Positions 19,601 to 29,400 of a DNA stretch of 64,000 bases are shown piece after piece. Made by a program: the position numbers and the translations under genes. Below the pieces are notes generated by a model, which saw nothing but the letters and a program-made list of their open reading frames with translations, had not been told where the DNA came from and made no database searches. Origin of the DNA: Eutreptiella sp. 'Long Island Sound 2002' (taxonomy: Eukaryota; Euglenozoa; Euglenophyceae; Eutreptiales; Eutreptiaceae). Numbering within the stretch: the first letter of the stretch is position 1; each line of letters begins with the position of its first letter. The stretch covers positions 43,974,090 through 44,038,089 of the forward strand of contig OZ038382.1 of assembly GCA_964036045.1 (NCBI GenBank), read 5' to 3'.

Positions 19601-20085
19601 GATCCTCCCGGGGGAGTCTCGTGGCGGAGTTTGGCCTCTGCCTCCTCCATTGCGGCGGCGGTGGCTGCGGCAGCTCGCGCTTCGGCCTCTTCCCGAGCAC
19701 GAGCCGCCTCGGTCTCCCGGGCCTGCAGCAGCTGCGCCTTCTGCGCCTCCAACGCCGCCAGCTCCGCCTCTGTCTTGGCCTTCTCCTCAGCGACCTTCCG
19801 TCGCGCGGCCTCGATGGCTTCCTTCTTGGCGGCATCCTCATGGGCCTTAGCCGTCGCTTCGGCGTGGGCCCTTTCCTCCGCCTCCTTCTTTGCCCTCTCT
19901 TGGGCAAGCGCCTCCCCCAGCGCCTTCACCTCGGCCTCCTTGCAGGCAATGGCCTCCTGCGTCAGGCGGGCTTCCTCGTCGGCTGCCGCCAACTCACCGT
20001 TGACCTGGGCAGTCGCTACCCCATGGGCGGCCACGGCCGTGAGTCCAGCCGCAATGGCCGCCACGGTCTGGGTGTGGATGGCCAT
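16642..20085 (-). CDS. gag: Gag: long coiled-coil capsid protein with variant zinc knuckle
   Basis: Start set at the first ATG of the frame (20085, ATGGCC); the frame is open without ATG back to a TGA at 20158-20160. Product is 1147 residues, about twice or more the usual Ty3 Gag. Numbering below is from 20127, 14 codons upstream. An Ala/Glu/Lys-rich coiled coil spans about 28-185. A Ser/Asp/Arg-rich stretch follows, then a Gly/Pro run (about 305-377) and a second coiled coil (about 378-445). An Arg/Pro/Ser-rich linker leads to the capsid-like domain (about 680-930, opening with PPMYDGNPLNLDRFLEKL). A zinc knuckle sits at 1031-1048, then an Asn/Lys/Gly tail. The knuckle is C-x2-C-x8-H-x4-C, with eight residues where four are usual. 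Gag builds the particle and packages the RNA. Only the capsid and knuckle can be assigned; the 680-residue N-terminal extension is unassigned. Confidence 0.88.
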   Translation of the reverse strand: MAIHTQTVAAIAAGLTAVAAHGVATAQVNGELAAADEEARLTQEAIACKEAEVKALGEALAQERAKKEAEERAHAEATAKAHEDAAKKEAIEAARRKVAEEKAKTEAELAALEAQKAQLLQARETEAARAREEAEARAAAATAAAMEEAEAKLRHETPPGGSRVETLRRLFEGDASSRMKLDEADTGSSGSGSTTARRRRKGKGKTPERPRRPAGGHPHDSDPFFTASDGDERGRRHRQVVAWTGGSGGDVPMEGEDEDPPPPYRSSESSVTETPRWGDMDEDDDMDFGITRRRPSSDPPRRPGGDPPKPPGGGPSGPPGGRPPSGPPGGGPPGGGGPPGPGGPGGGPPGGPPGDPGDPPGNGVPDATWRWIVYLRRRVQLLELEVDTGKSEMARISTVAARAQKDLDIARAETKSLTNVVSGLQERLDALEARGRVGSDHPPLESGSSDDGWGPGPGPGRPHAPGGAPRSRPSASAPSLSAPSHHSAGRRNERVPPGSGSEEWRDEWLSADYHNRRAPPRTPVRPRRPPTAPAPIPRAGGRCGGLRDEVPRGDVEWDVGEGEDLDLDLDLEEFDISPPRGVRREAAERSCRRRDEDAYMDAVRREHFGSAYVEEPRRSHRDSMEEMDVAAVGVRGRGRWEPRSTSRPAFMVSKAADAAVWEDLKDIKPPMYDGNPLNLDRFLEKLDDWGLTVTEDQPPADAERYVFKRFRYRLPEVLGELYFVATKEGKIKTLRDAKKWLNEQERVDAPQVAAKRWKSVKLEHDGREIRLREWRDFRGKYTLFRRNVEDWNEGDEQARLLSMLPEAWIKRVTKEESKRAKSNHTVKMMLPKEYHTNVVSWAKKNVARDVKRHSLRNALLITVSGDREKTAIWRLDDCELSGQTIRLQPIPARMSCDEILEWVGEEVLKEYRNLHHTRGLRPGDRDVNYVGEGPGGESAMDPAGAGGDETLVDDDDDDEPAEMAVCAFVAKNLSAGTKPANWKPLQPGWKKQEKRDPRRIGDPPLSFGEFVRAHPQGCFVCYGRKKGFNHDHRTCPVHKADTEAYKKAHGSKKRAPAGIREAKMEVDKDELAKLMSSVGTELAKEIQEIKRNWVPRSDNKNKENNQNDQNKDKDKNKGKGGGKGGRKKGVNDVEAEENTPSSTTDAP

Positions 20086-20121
20086 GCCATGCGCCCACTG
20101 CGTTTCAGAATCCTTGCCACT

Positions 20122-20142
20122 CTGCAAAGAGGGAACGAAAGT
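20122..20142 (-). promoter_or_regulatory. Possible 3' splice site at the LTR/gag edge
   Basis: On the minus strand a pyrimidine-rich run (CTTTCGTTCCCTCTTTG) ends in CAG at 20122-20124, 37 bp before the gag ATG. It looks like a splice acceptor. Splicing from a donor in the long LTR-derived leader would remove upstream ATGs. The same sequence is in the 3' LTR near 7318-7338, so it could equally be chance. Confidence 0.25.
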
Positions 20143-22205
20143 ATGTACAGCAACACATCAGGATATGTACACATGGGGTTAAGACTGGACTGGGGTAAGG
20201 GCATCAAGGGACAATAGACACTCAGTCCCGACTCATATCCCAATCCCAGGTCCGACCCTCTCAGTGGCTGATGGGGGCGGGGGCTCAAACACAACCCATG
20301 CCCTGCTCAGTCCGGACTCTGAAACCCTGCCAATGGGAGAGGTGTCCCGCACAGCCACAGGCGAGTTCCTGGGAACCAATGGGTTCCAAGGCCAACCGAC
20401 GATGGCTCCCTATGCTCCCTTAACGGCAGGTCCCAACTCCACTCTGAGCCAGAGATATGGCCCCGCCATTATCACCCAGGAGTTGGTAGCTGAAAATGGG
20501 CTGTTTCAGCCCAAACTGAAATTGGCTTGAAAAACTCCAAAATTGACCCCTCGTCCGGACCCGCCAGAGGTAGGGACGAGGCAACTGACCCTATGCCCAT
20601 TCGAGTACGAACTCCCTGGAGCCCTCACCCAACCTGGTTCCCTCTGAGGTCCCGGCATCAGGGCAACACGGATGAGTCAAGTGGGGTCATGATGCCAAAA
20701 TCACCAAAATTGGCGTCATTCCCACGCGCGGCTCGCTCGGCCAAGGTGAGGCCAAAAGCTCACAGGGTACGAGGCAGGACCTAGGACTTATATCTGAGTG
20801 TACAACTTGGATTTAGGTCCGGGCTCCCTATGGGCTTAGAGAAATGGGGCCGCCAATTGACCACACGGAAGGGGGAAATTGGGGTCCCAAAATTGGGTCA
20901 TTTTGGCTGCTTGAAATGAGCCAAAATTCAGTGTGTTCCCAATAGTATATCTCCCCGCCGGCTTGGAGATCGGATCCGGCATTCCATACGCGATCCACCG
21001 GGAGTCCAACGGAGACTCCCATGCCCTTGGCTCTCAAAGATCTCCATGCTGCTTGGCGTGGTGACGATCCCAATTGGGTCCACAAATGCAAAAATGGCAA
21101 AATTGCCCATACTCAAATTGGCCTAGCGCCTTAACGAGGGCGCCTCCGCTTCGCCCACGTGGTGTGTGGACCATGGGGACCATTACCCATAACACCCATG
21201 TCATATATGGTCCATTGGTCCATGCTTCCGGCGTGCACGAGGGTTAGAACATAGTGCACGGCGGGCAGCAAAAGTGGAAAGTTGCTCAAAATGGCCAAAA
21301 TTGCGCACACCCATGGTTAGGGCAAATGAGGCACATGCCCGACTCGGACCGGAGTGTGCCATAGGCTTGGTATCAAGTCATATATGTCCAACATATCTTT
21401 GGGGCGTCGCCCAACTCCTCCGGTATTGGGAATGGCAGGGTCGCCATGTGAGCCCATGATTTGGGATAGTCCCAAATCGCCAACATGGCGGCCACGGTAT
21501 GCCAAGCCTAAGAGGAGCTATTCGCCGGGTCCAAGATATGTTGGCTACCGAAGTATGTACCCTCATAACATACTTGGGTCATGATGTCAATTGAGCGCAA
21601 CGTTGAGATATACGGTCGCCACTTGACATCATGACGAACCAAAAATGGCAAAATTGGCACAAAGACAAACCAAAGTGCCTTAAAAGGCACACAATTATAT
21701 TATAATATCTTTGGCTTGGATCGTGCAATCAACTAATCCTTCTAAACACAATGACTTGACACCAATGACCTTCGATCCCACGTATGTGCTCCACTTGGGG
21801 CGCCTTGAAAGGTTACGAGCGCTGCTTCCCAAGTGGGCACATGAAAATATGGAAAAATGTAAAATACACACCTTGCTCCCAACGCATCGCTTCGGGATCA
21901 CCACACAAGCTTCCCTTCACGAAGGTTAGGCTTGCAATTGACCGTAGGGAGTACGGAGAAGGGGCTTGCACAATATGAGGTCCATTGGCGGGCTTGTCTT
22001 GGAGCAATGGGCCCGCCAAATGGGCACGCAACACAACACATGGCACATACCAAATATTGCCCCAAAAAGTAGCTCCCACCACGATATGTCATGCCCCTCC
22101 AAGGGCATAACTTTGTGTCAATCGCTCATAGGAACTCAAGGAGAGTTCCTATGCAACACCAACACTTGCGCGCTACACTCGAAAGTTATCTTAACGCACG
22201 CAATA

Positions 22206-22898
22206 TCATGGCCAAAGAGTTATAACGCAAACTCTACCCTCTTGACCATGATCCATTACACTAGCGCGCATGTGTAGAAACGCAAGGCATATAATGCTTC
22301 CTAAATTACGTCGGGAGTATTGTGAATACATCCCACGTTTCCTTATCGTCAATACTCGCAAGCAACACGAGATATGACCTTCCCAAGTGGCCTCACGAAT
22401 CAACTTTGTTTTGCCCATATCTTTAAGACAAATGGAGGGCAGGATAAAAGGGAAGTTGATTCGTGCATACGGAAGCACGTAGGTCCACTCGAAAGAGGTC
22501 AAATCAAGTGCGGGGATGTCGAAGTCGAAAATCCGATTTCGACATCCTGAAAGGTTGCGAGTATTAATTATGAAAATTGCGGAAGCATCCATGCAGTTCC
22601 TGGCGACTTTGGAGCCTTCGTCGCGGATAGCGTTATAATTTCCATTATAAACAGTTAAACTGGCGGTTACGGTAAAGTCGCGAACCAACCGCCAGCAGTC
22701 AAAACAGTGAGTATCGGAACGGAAGCATAAAAGTTGACGGAAACAATATGAAAATAAAACCCTGTTGATTCCTGATATTCTGATACACAAATCTCCGCTG
22801 GCGGTGCATCGGTTGCCGATGCGGGGCTTCACGGCACGGAACACGCCGTGCATGGGGTTAGTGGACCGGAGACCGGTTGTATGCCGTAACCTGGCCAT
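22206..22898 (-). CDS. Unrecognised 230-codon open frame in U3 of the 5' LTR
   Basis: Counterpart of the frame at 9401-10105, four codons shorter because of a 12-bp in-frame gap and otherwise with two changed residues or fewer. No family recognised. Being upstream of the candidate promoter of this LTR, it would not be on the element's own transcript; only the 3' LTR copy would be. Confidence 0.12.
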   Translation of the reverse strand: MARLRHTTGLRSTNPMHGVFRAVKPRIGNRCTASGDLCIRISGINRVLFSYCFRQLLCFRSDTHCFDCWRLVRDFTVTASLTVYNGNYNAIRDEGSKVARNCMDASAIFIINTRNLSGCRNRIFDFDIPALDLTSFEWTYVLPYARINFPFILPSICLKDMGKTKLIREATWEGHISCCLRVLTIRKRGMYSQYSRRNLGSIICLAFLHMRASVMDHGQEGRVCVITLWP

Positions 22899-22919
22899 GG
22901 GGTTCTGGGTACCGCTTCA

Positions 22920-22923
22920 CCAC
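22920..22923. repeat. Target-site duplication, right copy (CCAC)
   Basis: CCAC directly follows the TTCA end of the element and leads into CACACACCC of the satellite monomer, matching 7177-7180. Extending to 5 bp fails (G on the left, A on the right), so the duplication is 4 bp; 5 bp is usual for this superfamily. Confidence 0.92.
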
Positions 22924-23063
22924 CACACACCCACACTGCCATTGCACCCCCCGCCACCCCCGCGCGCGCGCGCTCGCTCGCCTAGTCTCGTCAAGCCAAG
23001 GCATGGCTGGCTTGGCTTGGCATGGTATGGTATGGCTTGGTGTGAGAGCCAGGTGCTTTCATA

Positions 23064-26000
23064 ATGAAGTGTGGTGATACTTGCCGACACAATATCTCAA
23101 AATTGAATTCGGGACTTTCTGTCAAGTTATTGCAGCTCCCCCTTCAGCGTTCCGGGAAGGCATTAGAAGAAAATTTAGAAGGGGCATGTTCCAGATTTTT
23201 GCAAAAAAGTTTCATTTTGGTACGCCACATTTATTGGATTTTCAGGTTGCTGCGTGGTGGTTGGCTAGGCTGTACGCGTGCTTTCGTAAAGTGGCACCTT
23301 TCGCCCTACCCGTTGAAGTTTTCGCTCTGGTCCACTGCCACCACACACCCACACTGCCATTGCACCCCCCGCCACCCCCGCGCGCGCGCGCGCTCGCTCG
23401 CCTTGTCTCGTCAAGCCAAGGCATGGCTGGCTTGGCTTGGCATGGTATGGTATGGCTTGGTGTGAGAGCCAGGTGCTTTCATAATGAAGTTTGGTGATAC
23501 TTGCCGACACAATATCTCAAAATTGAATTCGGGACTTTCTGTCAAGTTATTGCAGCTCCCCCTTCAGCGTTCCGGGAAGGCATTAGAAGAAAATTTAGAA
23601 GGGGCATGTTCCATATTTTTGCAAAAAAGTTTCATTTTGGTACGCCACATTTATTGGATTTTCAGGTTGCTGCGTGGTGGTTGGCTAGGCTGTACGCGTG
23701 CTTTCGTAAAGTGGCACCTTTCGCCCTACCCGTTGAAGTTTTCGCTCTGGTGCACTGCCACCACACACCCACACTGCCATTGCACCCCCCGCCACCCCCG
23801 CGCGCGCGCGCTCGCTCGCCTCGTCCCGTCAAGCCAAGGCATGGCTGGCTTGGCTTGGCATGGTATGGTATGGCTTGGTGTGAGAGCCAGGTGCTTTCAT
23901 AATGAAGTGTGGTGATACTTGCGGACACAATATCTCAAAATTGAATTCGGGACTTTCTGTCAAGTTATTGCAGCTCCCCCTTCAGCGTTCCGGGAAGGCA
24001 TTAGAAGAAAATTTAGAAGGGGCATGTTCCATATTTTTACAAAAAAGTTTCATTTTGGTACGCCACATTTATTGGATTTTCAGGTTGCTGCGTGGTGGTT
24101 GGCTAGGCTGTACGCGTGCTTTCGTAAAGTGGCACCTTTCGCCCTACCCGTTGAAGTTTTCGCTCTGGTCCACTGCCACCACACACCCACACTGCCATTG
24201 CACCCCCCGCCAGCCCCGCGCGCGCGCGCTCGCTCGCCTCGTCTCGTCAAGCCAAGGCATGGCTGGCTTGGCTTGGCATGGTATGGTATGGCTTGGTGTG
24301 AGAGCCAGGTGCTTTCATAATGAAGTGTGGTGATACTTGCCGACACAATATCTCAAAATTGAATTCGGGACTTTCTGTCAAGTTATTGCAGCTCCCCCTT
24401 CAGCGTTCTGGGAAGGCATTAGAAGAAAATTTAGAAGGGGCATGTTCCATATTTTTGCAGAAAAGTTTCATTTTGGTACGCCACATTTATTGGATTTTCA
24501 GGTTGCTCCGTGGTGGTTGGCTAGGCTGTACGCGTGCTTTCGTAAAGTGGCACCTTTCGCCCTACCCGTTGAAGTTTTCGCTCTGGTCCACTGCCACCAC
24601 ACACCCACACTGCCATTGCACCCCCCGCCACCCCCGCGCGCGCGCGCTCGCTCGCCTAGTCTCGTCAAGCCAAGGCATGGCTGGCTTGGCTTGGCATGGT
24701 ATGGTATGGCTTGGTGTGAGAGCCAGGTGCTTTCATAATGAAGTGTGGTGATACTTGCCGACACAATATCTCAAAATTGAATTCGAGACTTTCTGTCAAG
24801 TTATTGCAGCTCCCCCTTCAGCGTTCCGGGAAGGCATTAGAAGAAAATTTAGAAGGGGCATGTTCCATATTTTTGCAAAAAAATTTCATTTTGGTACGCC
24901 ACATTTATTGGATTTTCAGGTTGCTGCGTGGTGGTTGGCTAGGCTGTACGCGTGCTTTCGTAAAGTGGCACCTTTCGCCCTACCCGTTGAAGTTTTCGCT
25001 CTGGTCCACTGCCACCACACACCCCCACTGCCATTGCACCCCCCGCCACCCCCGCGCGCGCGCGCGCTCGCTCGCCTCGTCTCGTCAAGCCAAGGCATGG
25101 CTGGCTTGGCTTGGCATGGTATGGTATGGCTTGGTGTGAGAGCCAGGTGCTTTCATAATGAAGTGTGGTGATACTTGCCGACACAATATCTCAAAATTGA
25201 ATTCGGGACTTTCTGTCAAGTTATTGCAGCTCCCCCTTCAGCGTTCCGGGAAGGCATTAGAAGAAAATTTAGAAGGGGCATGTTCCATATTTTTGCAAAA
25301 AAGTTTCATTTTGGTACGCCACATTTATTGGATTTTCAGGTTGCTGCGTGGTGGTTGGCTAGGCTGTACGCATGCTTTCGTAAAGTGGCACCTTTCGCCC
25401 TACCCGTTGAAGTTTTCGCTCTGGTCCACTGCCACCACACACCCACACTGCCATTGCACCCCCCGCCACCCCCGCGCGCGCGCGCTCGCTCGCCTAGTCT
25501 CGTCAAGCCAAGGCATGGCTGGCTTGGCTTGGCATGGTATGGTATGGCTTGGTGTGAGAGCCAGGTGCTTTCATAATGAAGTGTGGTGATACTTGCCGAC
25601 ACAATATCTCAAAATTGAATTCGGGACTTTCTGTCAAGTTATTGCAGCTCCCCCTTCAGCGTTCCGTGAAGGCATTAGAAGAAAATTTAGAAGGGGCATG
25701 TTCCAGATTTTTGCAAAAAAGTTTCATTTTGGTACGCCACATTTATTGGATTTTCAGGTTGCTGCGTGGTGGTTGGCTAGGCTGTACGCGTGCTTTCGTA
25801 AAGTGGCACCTTTCGCCCTACCCGTTGAAGTTTTCGCTCTGGTCCACTGCCACCACACACCCACACTGCCATTGCACCCCCCGCCACCCCCGCGCGCGCG
25901 CGCGCTCGCTCGCCTCGTCTCGTCAAGCCAAGGCATGGCTGGCTTGGCTTGGCATGGTATGGTATGGCTTGGTGTGAGAGCCAGGTGCTTTCATAATGAA

Positions 26001-26413
26001 GTTTGGTGATACTTGCCGACACAATATCTCAAAATTGAATTCGGGACTTTCTGTCAAGTTATTGCAGCTCCCCCTTCAGCGTTCCGGGAAGGCATTAGAA
26101 GAAAATTTAGAAGGGGCATGTTCCATATTTTTGCAAAAAAGTTTCATTTTGGTACGCCACATTTATTGGATTTTCAGGTTGCTGCGTGGTGGTTGGCTAG
26201 GCTGTACGCGTGCTTTCGTAAAGTGGCACCTTTCGCCCTACCCGTTGAAGTTTTCGCTCTGGTCCACTGCCACCACACACCCACACTGCCATTGCACCCC
26301 CCGCCACCCCCGCGCGCGCGCGCTCGCTCGCCTCGTCCCGTCAAGCCAAGGCATGGCTGGCTTGGCTTGGCATGGTATGGTATGGCTTGGTGTGAGAGCC
26401 AGGTGCTTTCATA
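23064..26413. repeat. Satellite zone 1 (right of the insertion) with a six-monomer repeat
   Basis: Shares markers with the left block: 420-bp (CG)7 monomers, CGCCTAGTCTCG and TTCCAGATTT variants. The pair of monomers at 23064 and 23484 (CCAGATTT; GAAGTTTGG; CGTCCCGTC) recurs at 25576 and 25996, an offset of 2512 bp or six monomers. This shows that both sides of the retroelement belong to one original array region. Confidence 0.75.
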
Positions 26414-29400
26414 ATGAAGTGTGCTGATACTTGCCGACACAATATCTCAAAATTGAATTCGGGACTTTCTGTCAAGTTATTGCAGCTCCCCTTTCAGCGT
26501 TCCGGGAAGGCATTAGAAGAAAATTTAGAAGGGGCATGTTCCATATTTTTACAAAAAAGTTACATTTTGGTACGCCACATTTATTGGATTTTCAGGTTGC
26601 TGCGTGGTGGTTGGCTAGGCTGTACGCGTGCTTTCGTAAAGTGGCACCTTTCGCCCTACCCGTTGAAGTTTTCGCTCTGGTCCACTGCCACCACACACCC
26701 ACACTGCCATTGCACCCCCAGCCACCCCCGCGCGCGCGCGCTCGCTCGCCTCGTCTCGTCAAGCCAAGGCATGGCTGGCTTGGCTTGGCATGGTATGGTA
26801 TGGCTTGGTGTGAGAGCCAGGTGCTTTCATAATGGAGTGTGGTGATACTTGCCGACACAATATCTCAAAATTGAATTCGGGACTTTCTGTCAAGTTATTG
26901 CAGCTCCCCCTTCAGCGTTCCGGGAAGGCATTAGAAGAAAATTTAGAAGGGGCATGTTCCATATTTTTGCAAAAAAGTTTCATTTTGGTACGCCACATTT
27001 ATTGGATTTTCAGGTTGCTGCGTGGTGGTTGGCTAGGCTGTACGCGTGCTTTCGTAAAGTGGCACCTTTCGCCCTACCCGTTGAATTTTTCGCTCTGGTC
27101 CACTGCCACCACACACCCACACTGCCATTGCACCCCCCGCCACCCCCGCGCGCGCGCGCTCGCTCGCCTCGTCTCGTCAAGCCAAGGCATGGCTGGCTTG
27201 GCTTGGCATGGTATGGTATGGCTTGGTGTGAGAGCCAGGTGCTTTCATAATGAAGTGTGGTGATACTCGCCGACACAATATCTCAAAATTGAATTCGGGA
27301 CTTTCTGTCAAGTTATTGCAGCTCCCCTTTCAGCGTTCCGGGAAGGCATTAGAAGAAAATTTAGAAGGGGCATGTTCCATATTTTTGCAAAAAAGTTTCA
27401 TTTTGGTACGCCACATTTATTGGATTTTCAGGTTGCTGCGTGGTGGTTGGCTAGGCTGTACGCGTGCTTTCGTAAAGTGGCACCTTTCACCCTACCCGTT
27501 GAAGTTTTCGCTCTGGTCCACTGCCACCACACACCCACACTGCCATTGCACCCCCCGTCACCCCCGCGCGCGCGCGCTCGCTCGCCTCGTCTCGTCAAGC
27601 CAAGGCATGGCTGGCTTGGCTTGGCATGGTATGGTATGGCTTGGTGTGAGAGCCAGGTGCTTTCATAATGAAGTGTGGTGATACTCGCCGACACAATATC
27701 TCAAAATTGAATTCGGGACTTTCTGTCAAGTTATTGCAGCTCCCCCTTCAGCGTTCCGGGAAGGGATTAGAAGAAAATTTAGAAGGGGCATGTTCCATAT
27801 TTTTGCAAAAAAGTTTCATTTTGGTACGCCACATTTATTGGATTTTCAGGTTGCTGCGTGGTGGTTGGCTAGGCTGTACGCGTGCTTTCGTAAAGTGGCA
27901 CCTTTCACCCTACCCGTTGAAGTTTTCGCTCTGGTCCACTGCCACCACACACCCACACTGCCATTGCACCCCCCGCCACCCCCGCGCGCGCGCGCTCGCT
28001 CGCCTCGTCTCGTCAAGCCAAGGCATGGCTGGCTTGGCTTGGCATGGTATGGTATGGCTTGGTGTGAGAGCCAGGTGCTTTCATAATGAAGTGTGGTGAT
28101 ACCTGCCGACACAATATCTCAAAATTGAATTCGGGACTTTCTGTCAAGTTATTGCAGCTCCCCCTTCAGCGTTCCGGGAAGGCATTGGAAGAAAATTTAG
28201 AACGGGCATGTTCCATATTTTTGCAAAAAAGTTTCATTTTGGTACGCCACATTTATTGGATTTTCAGGTTGCTGCGTGGTGGTTGGCTAGGCTGTACGCA
28301 TGCTTTCGTAAAGTGGCACCTTTCGCCCTACCCGTTGAAGTTTTCGCTCTGGTCCACTGCCACCACACACCCACACTGCCATTGCACCCCCCGCCACCCC
28401 CGCGCGCGCGCGCTCGCTCGCCTCGTCTCGTCAAGCCAAGGCATAGCTGGCTTGGCTTGGCATGGTATGGTATGGCTTGGTGTGAGAGCCAGGTGCTTTC
28501 ATAATGAAGTGTGCTGATACTTGCCGACACAATATCTCAAAATTGAATTCGGGACTTTCTGTCAAGTTATTGCAGCTCCCCCTTCAGCGTTCCGGGAAGG
28601 CATTAGAAGAAAATTTAGAAGGGGCATGTTCCACATTTTTACAAAAAAGTTTCATTTTGGTACGCCACATTTATTGGATTTTCAGGTTGCTGCGTGGTGG
28701 TTGGCTAGGCTGTACGCGTGCTTTCGTAAAGTGGCACCTTTCGCCCTACCCGTTGAAGTTTTCGCTCTGGTCCACTGCCACCACACACCCACACTTCCAT
28801 TGCACCCACTGCCACCCCCGCGCGCGCGCGCTCGCTCGCCTCGTCTCGTCAAGCCAAGGCATGGCTGGCTTGGCTTGGCATGGTATGGTATGGCTTGGTG
28901 TGAGAGTCAGGTGCTTTCATAATGAAGTGTGGTGATACTTGCCGACACAATATCTCAAAATTGAATTCGGGACTTTCTGTCATCTTATTGCAGCTCCCCC
29001 TTCAGCGTTCCGGGAAGGCATTAGAAGAAAATTTAGAAGGGGCATGTTCCATATTTTTGCAAAAAAGTTTCATTTTGGTACGCCACATTTATTGGATTTT
29101 CAGGTAGCTGCGTGGTGGTTGGCTAGGCTGTACGCGTGCTTTCGTAAAGTGGCACCTTTCGCCCTACCCGTTGAAGTTTTCGCTCTGGTCCACTGCCACC
29201 ACACACCCACACTGCCATTGCACCCCCCGCCACCCCCGCGCGCGCGCGCTCGCTCGCCTCGTCTCGTCAAGCCAAGGCATGGCTGGCTTGGCTTGGCATG
29301 GTATGGTATGGCTTGGTGTGAGAGCCAGGTGCTTTCATAATGAAGTGTGGTGATACTTGCCGACACAATATCTCAAAATTGAATTCGGGAATTTCTGTCA

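Larger units (their letters stand above)
7181..22919 (-). mobile_element. Ty3/gypsy chromovirus-type LTR retrotransposon, 15,739 bp
   Basis: A complete insertion with TG...CA termini and a 4-bp target duplication, coding on the minus strand. Its parts are a 2,820-bp 5' LTR (right), a 9,973-bp internal region and a 2,946-bp 3' LTR (left). Domain order is Gag, aspartic protease, RT, RNase H, integrase, chromodomain. Protease before RT and integrase after RNase H is the Ty3/gypsy order, and the C-terminal chromodomain places it with the chromoviruses. All catalytic residues I checked in protease, RT, RNase H and integrase are present. Two in-frame stops (16642-16644, 15562-15564) and a truncated 5' LTR with no recognisable primer-binding site argue that this copy may not be able to move on its own. 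Chromodomains of this family bind modified histone tails and steer insertion to heterochromatin, which fits a satellite target. Confidence 0.96.
20100..22919 (-). repeat. 5' LTR (2,820 bp, truncated at its U5 end)
   Basis: Direct repeat of 7296-10126. It starts TGAAGCGG on the minus strand at 22919, against the right target duplication, and homology stops at 20100. Compared with the 3' LTR it lacks the last 115 bp and a 12-bp stretch near 22551, and has one extra base near 20599. No LTR-end CA, primer-binding site or leader can be placed between it and gag: the gag frame already runs into LTR sequence, and the first gag ATG is only 15 bp from the end of homology. Confidence 0.93.

Noticed and set aside
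20085-20100. AGTGGGCGCATGG next to the LTR end as a primer-binding site
   Set aside because: It contains a TGG but I cannot match it to a tRNA 3' end, it lies inside the open gag frame, and the LTR here lacks its CA terminus.
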